Source of the DNA: DATFNI01 sp963787205
GTDB taxonomy: Bacteria > Bacteroidota > Rhodothermia > Balneolales > DATFMH01
Direction of reading: 5' to 3'
Length of the DNA stretch: 64,000 bases
Assembly (NCBI GenBank): GCA_963787205.1
Contig: CAWBCD010000031.1
Coordinates: 27,478 to 91,477, forward strand
This document shows, one piece after another, positions 52,351 through 60,287 of this stretch. Numbering within the stretch: position 1 is the stretch's first letter; the number at the start of each line of letters is the position of its first letter. The notes beneath the pieces are model-generated. The model searched no databases. It had not been told where the DNA came from and saw only the letters and a program-made list of their open reading frames with translations. The position numbers were made by a program, and so were the translations under genes.

Positions 52351-55317
52351 CAACTCATTGGCAATATTCGAACTCTCAATTCGCATGATTGTTTCTTCGG
52401 CAGATCCGAAGCTCAGGAGATTAATACTTCCGTACCAGACTATCCTCTCGTCGATAATGGCAAATTTCTGATGGATATTTGATTTGAATAGCAGGTTGAC
52501 TTTCTCATTTCGCAGAAGATCGAAAGCCTGTTGCAAAGCGGATCTGCTTTTATCCTTAAAATCCTCAGGTGGCCGCGTCAGTACTGTTACCTCAATATGA
52601 TTATCTTCCGCTCTTTGTAGATATTGGCACAGTTGCTTAACACGCTTTTTAGTTACAAATGGACTGACGATAACGATTTTCTTTTGTGCATTTACAAGAT
52701 CGTTGCTGTAAACCGGGAAAAAGCTATTCTTATTGAAAATAAAATTAGCGGAATCACCGGCAATGGTATCTCCCCTGGGTTTGTAGCCCAGTGACGCATA
52801 ACCGGTAAGCCGCTTGTCATACATCCTCTCCAGCATTTTTACATGGGTATCGACATAGTCGTACACCAGGACTTCCTTTTTGCCTTCATGGAGCCGGTGG
52901 AGCCTTCCCACATATTGCTGGAGTGTTCCTTTCCATGAAACCGGCATCGCAAGGAACAATGTATCAAGCCGGGGTTCGTCAAAACCTTCTCCAATATATT
53001 TACCTGTGGCCACCAATGTGAGAGGCTTTTCGGGAGGCAACTCCGATATGCTTTTCAATGCCTCACGGTTTTCTTTGACGCCGGCTTTTCCTGTTAGTGC
53101 AATGACATCCGGAATTTTCTCTCTTATTTTTTCTGAAAGTGAATCAACATGGGCAGTCCTTTCGGTCAGTAGAAGAGCATTTCTTCCGTTTTCATGATTT
53201 TTTACCACATCATCGACGATAAGTCGGTTTCGCATTTCATTGACCATCAATTCAGAGTAAAGTTCGTTGATGGTTGGTGATTGTTGACCTGAGGTGGGAG
53301 CCACACCCTCTTTATCAAAAAGAACTTTAAAACTCGTAAATCTCGGAATGATATAATGGTCAAAGGGCCGTTGTTTTGCCTGCGATTTTGCATCTACCTT
53401 GAATCGTACAGGTCCGCATTGCATAAAGATGATGGGATGATGCCCGTCTGCTCTTGCGGGAGTAGCCGTTAAGCCATAAACATATTTCGCGTGTGCATGT
53501 TTGAGAACCTGCTCGAAGCTGAAGGCCGGTACATGATGGCATTCATCTATAATCACCATTCCATAATCCCTGACACGATCTAAAATTTCGTCTCCTCTGT
53601 TCAAAGATTGCATAATGGCCACATCGATAGTCCCGGTTGCATTCTCTTTACCGCCACCGATCTGTCCGATTACTGTATGCTTTTTAACCCGGTCATGGTT
53701 TTTCTCAGTAACTCTAAAATCATCTATCTCCAGAAACGCGGCTAATTTCGCTCTCCACTGCGAGAGTAACTGCTTCCGGTGGACAATGACCAGCGTATTC
53801 GTCTTTCGTTCGGCAATCAGTTTGGCAGCAACAACGGTCTTGCCGAATGCCGTGGCAGCAGCCAATACACCGTAATCAAATTTCAGTAATTCAATGGCAG
53901 CTCTGCGCTGTTCATCTCTCAATTTTCCTTTAAAAGTTGCATGGATCTCCCTGCCATGATTGGACTTATCTTCAAGAGCCGCGTCAACCCCGACTTCATT
54001 CAGTAATGTTTTCACTTCTTCTTCACATCCTCTCGGCAAACAGAGATACTCGTTGGTTTCATCGGAACACGAAATAATCCTGGGCTTGTTATAAACAGGC
54101 AAACGCATCGCCTGTGCCTTGTAAAAGGCTGGGTTTTTAAATGCAGCGAGCCGTTTCAAAGCGTTAAGCGCCCCTTGGGAAATCCCGGTCTTTAACACAT
54201 AGAGCATATTTGCCCTTACGAGATGAACCTTATCCGGGAAATCGGCTTTTGTTATCCGGGATTTATGAATTTTCTCCCATGGAAACGGATGGAGCTCCAG
54301 GGTAGTTTTCGGATTTTCATCATCATCTCTTCTTAATACTCCAAGCTCACTGCCGTTTTCTTTCGCGGATAGTTTTGCTATTGCTGCTTCAATTTCATCC
54401 CTGTTCCATTTTCTTATGTTACTTAAAAATTTCCATTGGTCCGGATATGGTTCAAAATGCTCATCAATAAAAACGCTGTTGCCTTTTCTTCTGGCCTCCA
54501 TCTGCAGAGGAAGAGCAATCAAGTTTCCGAATCCTCCTTTCGGCATAGAATCTTGACTGGGGAAAAAACGATCATACGATTTGAATGTGATCTCATGACG
54601 TTTATTCATGGAATACGTTAGCAGAGCTGTCCCGAATTTCCGGGCCAATACAGCAGAAATTGCTTCATCAAAGAAAAACCAGGCATGAGCTCCATTTCCG
54701 GAACGCGATCGTTCTATGGCAAAAGGGATATTTGACTCCTTGCATACTATTCTCAATGTGGAAATATCCTTCTGCCAACTCTCATCGTCAAAGTCAATGG
54801 CCAGGAAATAACAGGTATCATCAGGCTGTAAAGCGTAAATCCCGGCAACAACGGCGCCTCGCAGGTGTTCTTCGACGGCGTTTTCGCCGAATATTTCAAA
54901 AGATTGATTGGGGCACTCGGAACACTTTATTTTGGGTTTATTGCATATGCCAGGTTTCCATTCGTTAAAACAGGCTGGGGCATAACCTGATCCGCCCTTT
55001 TTATTTTGCCATCTTTTAGCGTAGACTTCCTCTCTTCCCTTGAAAAGCGATAGGTAAAGGCGGATCTTTTCCTCCGGATAACTGTATTGATTTATTGCAG
55101 CACCCGGAACCAGGGGTGGTTGGGGCAGAATGGATTCCTCTGAAGCTTCTCTCTTGACATCGTGAGTGGCAGTGGGCGTTCTCATTTCTTTTGAGAGATC
55201 CACTATGCCAAGTTGTGCCTTCAGTCGTTTATTTTCGGCTTTTAACCGTTCGTTTTCGATGAGAAGGTTTTGGTATTTCCTTAATAGAGATAAGTTGTTG
55301 AGCTTATCATCGGGCAT
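52330..55317 (-). CDS. TOTE-type conflict-system protein: AEP primase + SF2 helicase + PLD nuclease
   Basis: A 995-aa three-enzyme protein. A short coiled coil (~15-37) leads into an archaeo-eukaryotic primase (AEP) domain (~75-335). Its visible features are a cysteine cluster (C116, C125, C132, C135), the metal-binding A-I-D-F-D-D (~173-178) and the S-G-N-G-A-H-A-W-F-F-F histidine motif (~206-216). A superfamily-2 helicase follows, with Walker A A-T-A-F-G-K-T-V (~490) and a D-E-C-H box (~590). The C terminus has a phospholipase-D-type nuclease motif H-Q-K-F-A-I-I-D (~947). This architecture is that of TOTE conflict systems, predicted to sense and attack invading nucleic acid. All visible catalytic motifs are intact. 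RelE/ParE modules flank it on both sides. Confidence 0.85.
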   Translation of the reverse strand: MPDDKLNNLSLLRKYQNLLIENERLKAENKRLKAQLGIVDLSKEMRTPTATHDVKREASEESILPQPPLVPGAAINQYSYPEEKIRLYLSLFKGREEVYAKRWQNKKGGSGYAPACFNEWKPGICNKPKIKCSECPNQSFEIFGENAVEEHLRGAVVAGIYALQPDDTCYFLAIDFDDESWQKDISTLRIVCKESNIPFAIERSRSGNGAHAWFFFDEAISAVLARKFGTALLTYSMNKRHEITFKSYDRFFPSQDSMPKGGFGNLIALPLQMEARRKGNSVFIDEHFEPYPDQWKFLSNIRKWNRDEIEAAIAKLSAKENGSELGVLRRDDDENPKTTLELHPFPWEKIHKSRITKADFPDKVHLVRANMLYVLKTGISQGALNALKRLAAFKNPAFYKAQAMRLPVYNKPRIISCSDETNEYLCLPRGCEEEVKTLLNEVGVDAALEDKSNHGREIHATFKGKLRDEQRRAAIELLKFDYGVLAAATAFGKTVVAAKLIAERKTNTLVIVHRKQLLSQWRAKLAAFLEIDDFRVTEKNHDRVKKHTVIGQIGGGKENATGTIDVAIMQSLNRGDEILDRVRDYGMVIIDECHHVPAFSFEQVLKHAHAKYVYGLTATPARADGHHPIIFMQCGPVRFKVDAKSQAKQRPFDHYIIPRFTSFKVLFDKEGVAPTSGQQSPTINELYSELMVNEMRNRLIVDDVVKNHENGRNALLLTERTAHVDSLSEKIREKIPDVIALTGKAGVKENREALKSISELPPEKPLTLVATGKYIGEGFDEPRLDTLFLAMPVSWKGTLQQYVGRLHRLHEGKKEVLVYDYVDTHVKMLERMYDKRLTGYASLGYKPRGDTIAGDSANFIFNKNSFFPVYSNDLVNAQKKIVIVSPFVTKKRVKQLCQYLQRAEDNHIEVTVLTRPPEDFKDKSRSALQQAFDLLRNEKVNLLFKSNIHQKFAIIDERIVWYGSINLLSFGSAEETIMRIESSNIANELMKSMGI

Positions 55318-55331
55318 GGTTTATCTGTGGA

Positions 55332-55649
55332 TCACTGTGAACTGAATTGAATCCTTATCTCTTTCAATATCTTATCCGGATCCTGCCGATTATCCGTGAT
55401 TGTGATAATCTCAATTTCATCACCATTAAATCTATAATAGAGTGAAGTTTGATTTGTAACTACACACCGAAATACTCCCTTTATCTCTTCAGTTTCCGGG
55501 TAGCTGTTCGGATAAGTTGAAATCTGTTTGATTCGTTCTTTTAACTTAACAAGAAACTTATTTTTTGTATGATTACTCCACTCCTCTTCAAGATAAGCCA
55601 GCAGTCTGGTGAGTTTAAATTCCGCGAGAGGAGATAAATAAATCTTCAT
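55332..55649 (-). CDS. RelE/ParE-family toxin (second module)
   Basis: A 105-aa protein of the plasmid-stabilisation ParE type: M-K-I-Y-L-S-P-L-A-E-F-K-L, a long helix L-L-A-Y-L-E-E-E-W, I-S-T-Y-P-N-S-Y-P, then F-R-C-V-V-T-N-Q-T-S-L-Y-Y-R-F (~residues 61-75) and I-T-D-N-R-Q-D-P near the C terminus. It starts 5 bases after its partner's stop. The stop lies 14 bases before the start of the TOTE gene, so the three genes may be transcribed together. Confidence 0.82.
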   Translation of the reverse strand: MKIYLSPLAEFKLTRLLAYLEEEWSNHTKNKFLVKLKERIKQISTYPNSYPETEEIKGVFRCVVTNQTSLYYRFNGDEIEIITITDNRQDPDKILKEIRIQFSSQ

Positions 55650-55654
55650 CCAGG

Positions 55655-55873
55655 TCAGGATACCTTTTTCAGAAAATCTTCAAACGCTATCCGTTCTCCC
55701 CGGTTCAACTGTTCAAGCCCAAGTCTTATCTCTTCTTTTTCATTATCCGACAGCGTGTGTCGAAACTGGCTGCTTTCTTCTAAAAGCATTTCATGGATTT
55801 TTTGAATCAACCCCGGGTTTTCCAATTCGAGGATCAGTTTTGCCAATTCTATTTTTGATGTTTTAATGTCCAT
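55655..55873 (-). CDS. Antitoxin partner of the RelE/ParE toxin
   Basis: A 72-aa acidic protein; ATG 55873 is preferred to an upstream start nine codons earlier. It has helices I-E-L-A-K-L-I-L-E-L-E-N-P-G-L and I-H-E-M-L-L-E-E-S and a C-terminal segment G-L-E-Q-L-N-R-G-E-R-I-A-F-E-D-F, typical of small antitoxins upstream of ParE toxins. No DNA-binding motif is evident. Identification rests mainly on size and position. Confidence 0.7.
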   Translation of the reverse strand: MDIKTSKIELAKLILELENPGLIQKIHEMLLEESSQFRHTLSDNEKEEIRLGLEQLNRGERIAFEDFLKKVS

Positions 55874-56206
55874 GGTATGGCCACCTAATGAAGTATTCAC
55901 ATATGTATAAAGTACAAAAAAGAATGATTAATTGATTTGAATAATCCGGGTTACGTTCCCCGACGAATAGAACACGGATAACACGGATGCTCACGGATCA
56001 TTCAGTAAAAGCGGTCAGACAGTTCTAAACCGTCAGCCCACTATCAACAGGTTGCCCAAATCTCATTTGCCCTAACTTTGTTACAATTTCCCACTGAAAA
56101 TGCCCTAACTCTGTGACAAATATTGGATCACCGTGTCTCAAATATTGAGCTGTACACTTCTATTCAGGAAAATATCTGGATAGATAACCAACCATTTCCT
56201 AAGGGC
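55874..56206. other. Intergenic stretch with repeated elements (left end of module B)
   Basis: About 330 bases without a gene. It contains CACGGAT direct repeats (55975-56000), palindrome copy 4, and a block shared with 46030-46125, marking the left end of the second module copy. Confidence 0.5.
56010..56043. repeat. Dispersed GCGGTCAGACGG palindrome, copy 4
   Basis: AGCGGTCAGACAGTT, a 3-base gap, then AACCGTCAGCCCACT: a diverged hairpin relative of the 45991 element, in the same position relative to the DUF4411 gene. Confidence 0.6.
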
Positions 56207-56329
56207 TTATGTTATATCAGCATCAATTGGAGCGTAAATTCTTAAAAACTCACCGACAGTTTTCTGAACAATTGCATCATATTTAGATAGGATAACAGTC
56301 AAGTTGGTATCGACAACAAAGAAAGGCAT
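56207..56329 (-). pseudogene. DUF4411 toxin remnant (module B)
   Basis: The first ten codons (M-P-F-F-V-V-D-T-N-L) match the intact DUF4411 gene at 46223. They then jump, out of frame, to the last ~50 bases of that gene. Comparison with module A shows an internal deletion of roughly 400 bases. The remaining frame would give a 40-aa peptide without the PIN core. Confidence 0.8.
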
Positions 56330-57459
56330 TACAACTGATATTCGGTTATAGCACTTTCATAAGTCGATCCCCTTAACCCGGTTAACTCGTATGCGTCCCT
56401 GTGAAGTAATTTGTTTTCCCTGACAGCGCGATTTACTGTGGAGATGAATGTCAGGTTTAATCTTTTTCTCAGAGTTGCGTAAAAATCACCACCGGATTCC
56501 TGGCTCTTCTTTTTTTGAAAATGTTGTTGAATATGGTTGTTGTAAAACTCAAAAAATGTATCCCGGTTGATTTCTCCAAGATCAAGTGCTCTTCTGGCTA
56601 TTACAATCTGGCTTACCTTAAACTGTTTGGATAAAGCTTTAAAATTCTGATTCTGGCTCCAGGCCTCATGGAATGCTTGTTCCGGAACAAGAAACTCGGC
56701 TGCTACCCGATCGCAGAATTTCTCAATATCATTATTGGCCGGCTGAAGTTGTCTGAAATCAAAACCGGCACTTTTCCCTATCCATATATGAGCAAGTTCA
56801 TGAACGATGGTAAACATTTGGGCCGATTTACTGTCGGCAGAGTTTACAAACATGAAGGGTGCATATTCATCGGTTAATACAAAACCACGACATTCTTCTA
56901 CAGAGACAGGCCGATGAGTATTATTCCCGACCACGCTATTGAAGACAATAATAATGCCATTGTCCTCAACTCTTTCCGCAAGTTGATCAAGGGCAGCCTG
57001 CCAATTAGATAAAACGCTTGCCCAATTAACGTTCAGTCCAAGCGTGTCCTGAATATCTTTAATGACGGATCCTATCTGACTATTTCTGGAAAATCTGCCA
57101 ACAAAATCAAGCGGATCATGTCCATTCTCTATTTGAAAATCTCTTAACCAGTCCTGTCTTTTTTGATGGGTCAGAATGGTCTCCCTCACGTTTAAACTCA
57201 CTTCATTGCTTTCTCCTTGCAGAGTTCGATAATAAGGGATGGGTATTTCTTCTTCTGGCGGCTGATCTAAAAAGAGATATCCAAACGGGAGATGAACTTT
57301 ATGAGAGAATTTTTTTAGCTGAGTCAGTGTGGGTTTTTTATTGCGTTCCAGCCAATCTTCGGTTTTGGGATACAGGGTATAGAAATCCTCAGGCTCATAT
57401 CCGGCACGGGATATAGCCCAATAAATTATGTCATTATTTACATCAACCGTTGTTCTCAT
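56329..57459 (-). CDS. ImmA/IrrE-family metallopeptidase-like regulator (module B)
   Basis: A 376-aa protein, nearly identical to the one at 46723-47853 (a few dozen substitutions). The zinc motif H-E-L-A-H and the E-K-F-C-D-R-V-A-A-E-F segment are kept. ATG 57459 matches the chosen start of the first copy. The frame is intact even though the toxin it belongs with has been deleted. This fits an antitoxin that can be kept safely without its toxin, and it might still neutralise the module A toxin (inference). Confidence 0.85.
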   Translation of the reverse strand: MRTTVDVNNDIIYWAISRAGYEPEDFYTLYPKTEDWLERNKKPTLTQLKKFSHKVHLPFGYLFLDQPPEEEIPIPYYRTLQGESNEVSLNVRETILTHQKRQDWLRDFQIENGHDPLDFVGRFSRNSQIGSVIKDIQDTLGLNVNWASVLSNWQAALDQLAERVEDNGIIIVFNSVVGNNTHRPVSVEECRGFVLTDEYAPFMFVNSADSKSAQMFTIVHELAHIWIGKSAGFDFRQLQPANNDIEKFCDRVAAEFLVPEQAFHEAWSQNQNFKALSKQFKVSQIVIARRALDLGEINRDTFFEFYNNHIQQHFQKKKSQESGGDFYATLRKRLNLTFISTVNRAVRENKLLHRDAYELTGLRGSTYESAITEYQL

Positions 57460-57562
57460 TTCAATCAAAAAATAGCCTGTCCAAGCGTATTCACCAAAGC
57501 ATATCGTAAACTGGTTATTTCGGTGATCATTGTGCCAGTTTGGACCGGTTAGCCAGAAACGC

Positions 57563-57907
57563 TTAGCCTTTTTCGATACGAATCACATCGCCTTTGGAAA
57601 ACTCGGATGTTCTCGAATGGGGAAGTTTTTTTAAAATCACTTTTTCCCCGTCAGGCAATTCCTTGATAACACTATCTCTGTTAATATAAGTCACCGGTGA
57701 TCCCAGTTCTTTATTTTCGCGGAGGGCATTCCGCGCACTTTTCCTTCCAATTGCACGAAGTAACTTTAAGTTTTCGATTTGATCTTCTTTTTTCAAAATA
57801 TACAATCTCCCTTCTCTAACGATTGAATCATGCTCATTTGATTTCAATCTGTCCAGACCAAATTCAATGTGTTTCCCCAATTGTCTTTTACCACTGGTTT
57901 CCGGCAC
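57563..57907 (-). CDS. Unknown 114-aa protein paired with an XRE regulator
   Basis: A 114-aa protein without recognised domain. A central K-S-A-R-N-A-L-R-E-N-K-E-L-G-S-P-V-T-Y-I stretch (~residues 53-72) followed by a basic L-P-D-G-E-K-V-I-L-K-K-L strand resembles small proteins found in toxin-antitoxin-like loci of this phylum. It begins 10 bases after the XRE gene, on the same strand, so the two form an operon. The pair is present only in module B, between the ImmA and HTH genes. Confidence 0.6.
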   Translation of the reverse strand: MPETSGKRQLGKHIEFGLDRLKSNEHDSIVREGRLYILKKEDQIENLKLLRAIGRKSARNALRENKELGSPVTYINRDSVIKELPDGEKVILKKLPHSRTSEFSKGDVIRIEKG

Positions 57908-57916
57908 AGCGCTCTC

Positions 57917-58228
57917 TTATTTCTTGGGAGCTCTTTTCTTAACCAGCAAACCCAGATCCTGAATTTTCCGACCCATAACATCATCCCGGGCAAGTAATAA
58001 CAAGTCATCTGCTAATCTCAGAGCTATTAATACCTGATAGTAATTGCCCATGGATACACCTGGATCTCCTTTTTCAATATTCCAAAGGGTGGAACGGCTG
58101 ATATTGGCTCTCTCTGCAACCTGCTGCATACTTAGTCTACGCCTTAATCGAGCCAATTTAAATTGCTCTCCAACCTGCTGTAATGAGCGTTGATACTTGG
58201 GTAATAATATGGGGCGTTTGTTCTTCAT
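57917..58228 (-). CDS. XRE-family (HipB-like) transcriptional regulator
   Basis: A 103-aa protein; ATG 58228 is preferred to a TTG six codons upstream, which would overlap the operator. The helix-turn-helix is clear: L-A-R-L-R-R-R-L-S-M-Q-Q-V-A-E-R-A (~residues 25-41), then I-S-R-S-T-L-W-N-I-E-K-G (~43-54). Proteins of this kind repress their own operon and often serve as antitoxin. Two inverted repeats of the same half-site lie just upstream of the start (58232-58294). The partner gene follows at 10 bases. Confidence 0.8.
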   Translation of the reverse strand: MKNKRPILLPKYQRSLQQVGEQFKLARLRRRLSMQQVAERANISRSTLWNIEKGDPGVSMGNYYQVLIALRLADDLLLLARDDVMGRKIQDLGLLVKKRAPKK

Positions 58229-58231
58229 AAT

Positions 58232-58294
58232 GTTTGATATTTTCAAACTAAAATATAGTACTTATTGTTTATAATATCAAACATTATAGTTTGA
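58232..58294. promoter_or_regulatory. Two operator-like inverted repeats before the XRE gene
   Basis: GTTTGA-N5-TCAAAC at 58232-58248 and TCAAAC-N6-GTTTGA at 58277-58294: the same 6-base half-site in opposite arrangements, 28 bases apart, just upstream of the XRE start. They are absent from module A, so they came with the inserted XRE pair. Confidence 0.65.
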
Positions 58295-58503
58295 ATGCTA
58301 TATATATGATGTTAATAACTCGTATACTGTAAATCTGTGACAAATAGCGGGTCAAACCTCTGAGTTTGGATTGGATATTATACACCTCTCCTTTACACAG
58401 TTCACCTCTGTCGAGCAAATTGCATATCTAGCTTTTATTGAAAGTATAAGTTCAGAATATTTAGGATGTTGTAATTGTAAATAATCCTAAAACCACCCGA
58501 CTA

Positions 58504-59608
58504 ATGAAAAAGCTCACCTTCCAGCGCGACCAACTTTATAAGGAAGTCTGGTCAAATCCTTTAACCAACCTAACTGAAAAATATGGTATCAGTTATCACC
58601 AGTTAAACAAAGTGTGTAAAGAGTTGGAAATTCCGATACCGCCAAGCGGGCACTGGTCAAGAGTACGAAATGGAAAAAAAGTCAAAGTCATTGACTTGCC
58701 TGAATCAGAAAAAGACACGTTTACTCTTGAATATCGATGACAAGATTTAAATCAAAAGGCAAATTAAAGGGAATAGTGCAGACGATCTTCGTACCCAAAC
58801 GATTGAATAATCCTCATCCCCTGGTTAAAGAAACCAAAGAAAGCCTTAAGGGTCTTAGTGTCAATCGCTATGGTAGAGTTGAGGGGGATCCTATGGATGT
58901 TTCCGTAGCACCTGAAAACGTTGACCGAGCAATGCGAATAATGGATACGGTCTTAAAGACATTGCAAAAGCAGGGCCGGGGAATTCAGTGCTTTGTAGAA
59001 CATCATGCCAGCAAGATGTACATAGACTATGATGGAGAAAATATATACATACAACTCAGAGAGAATGGGATACGCAGAAAACGAGATATGACCAAAGAGA
59101 AGAACATCAATAGGAATTATTGGGGTTATGATGAATATGAATATTTACCAAACGGTGAATTAAAACTTATCGTCCTGGATAACAAATGGGGGCTTCATGG
59201 AAATGTAATTTCTGATACAAAAACCCAAAAGCTTGAAGATCGTTTGGATGAATTCTTTGAATGGTTATCGATCGTAGCTGAAAGATTGCACATCGATCGA
59301 TTAAAAAGAGAAGAAGAACAGCGTCAGTACGAGATACAACGCCGGATTTGGGAAGAAGCTGAAAGGACAGCGCCAGGCTAGAACTTGAGCGCCGGAAAAA
59401 ACTGGAAGAACAATCTGAATTCTTCACTAAATCACAGTACATCTATGATTTTATCAAAGAGATCGAAAAGCAGGGAGTACAATTGGATTTAGATGATGCT
59501 ACGAAACAAAAGGTTGATAGATGGATCGTTTGGGCCAGGGAACATGCCGACCGGTTAAATCCAGTGAAGCAGGTCATGAATTCTATCTTAGAATCATCGC
59601 CAGATTAA
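58504..59608 (+). pseudogene. Decayed paralogue of the HTH/coiled-coil gene (module B)
   Basis: Compared with the intact copy at 48021-49115 it has an extra base near 58727 (giving a TGA at 58738-58740) and two extra bases near 59365-59380 (giving a TAG). Both ends and the middle still align closely: M-K-K-L-T-F-Q-R-D-Q-L-Y at the start, N-P-H-P-L-V-K-E-T in the middle, and W-I-V-W-A-R-E-H-A-D-R near the end. Short products could be translated from ATG 58504 and ATG 58737, but the full protein cannot. Confidence 0.85.
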
Positions 59609-59620
59609 AAATCTTCCTTC

Positions 59621-60101
59621 AAGGAACCTCCAAAATTGAGATACCGCGATTTACTTATTGTTCTGGTAGATGAGAATAAGATCCTCTGGGATCTTTATAA
59701 AGGAGAAGAAAAGTATAGGCCGCTACTTGATGTATTTATGAAATACGATGCCGAGGACGACGATCCACTGCCTGTACAAAAAGATCTTTTTAAAAACATT
59801 GAATTTATCGAGGTGTCAACTCATGGATTTGATGCAAGGGTTGTTCCATGATTTCAAAATGAAATTGGTAAAACCTCACACTTATCAAATCTCCGATACA
59901 CAAATTTTCTTATGTGTCGAGACTAGGGATAAAAAACACACAACCATTGGTGTTAAGGACTTAAAATTTATACCGAGAGTAGGAGAAACATTTCAAATCA
60001 AACTTGCAAGAAGCGAATGGAGTTCGGGTTATTTCCATGTCGAAAAAGTATCACATGAGATAATGAATGGTGTGCATAGCATTGCTGTCTTTTTGATATG
60101 A
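59621..60101 (+). pseudogene. Decayed paralogue of the 163-codon gene (module B)
   Basis: The start codon position of module A (ATG 49137) is AAG here (59621-59623). A fifth T in a T run (59787-59791, four in module A) shifts the frame. The second half is open to TGA at 60099-60101 and keeps CAA where module A has its premature TAA. Alternative starts (TTG 59636 and ATGs in the second half) could still express parts. Confidence 0.8.
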
Positions 60102-60287
60102 TACATTTGTATGAGGTTCATACCATATCTTGAAAAATGTTAATTGATAAAATTAGTATTAATTCAGTCAACATACCGCTCAGATATCCAGACTTTTTGA
60201 AACAAGGTGAAATACAAAGCATGACTTTCATGAGTGTCTAGACTCGCCTTATGACTTTCTCATCTGACTATATCGAATGATTCTTAG

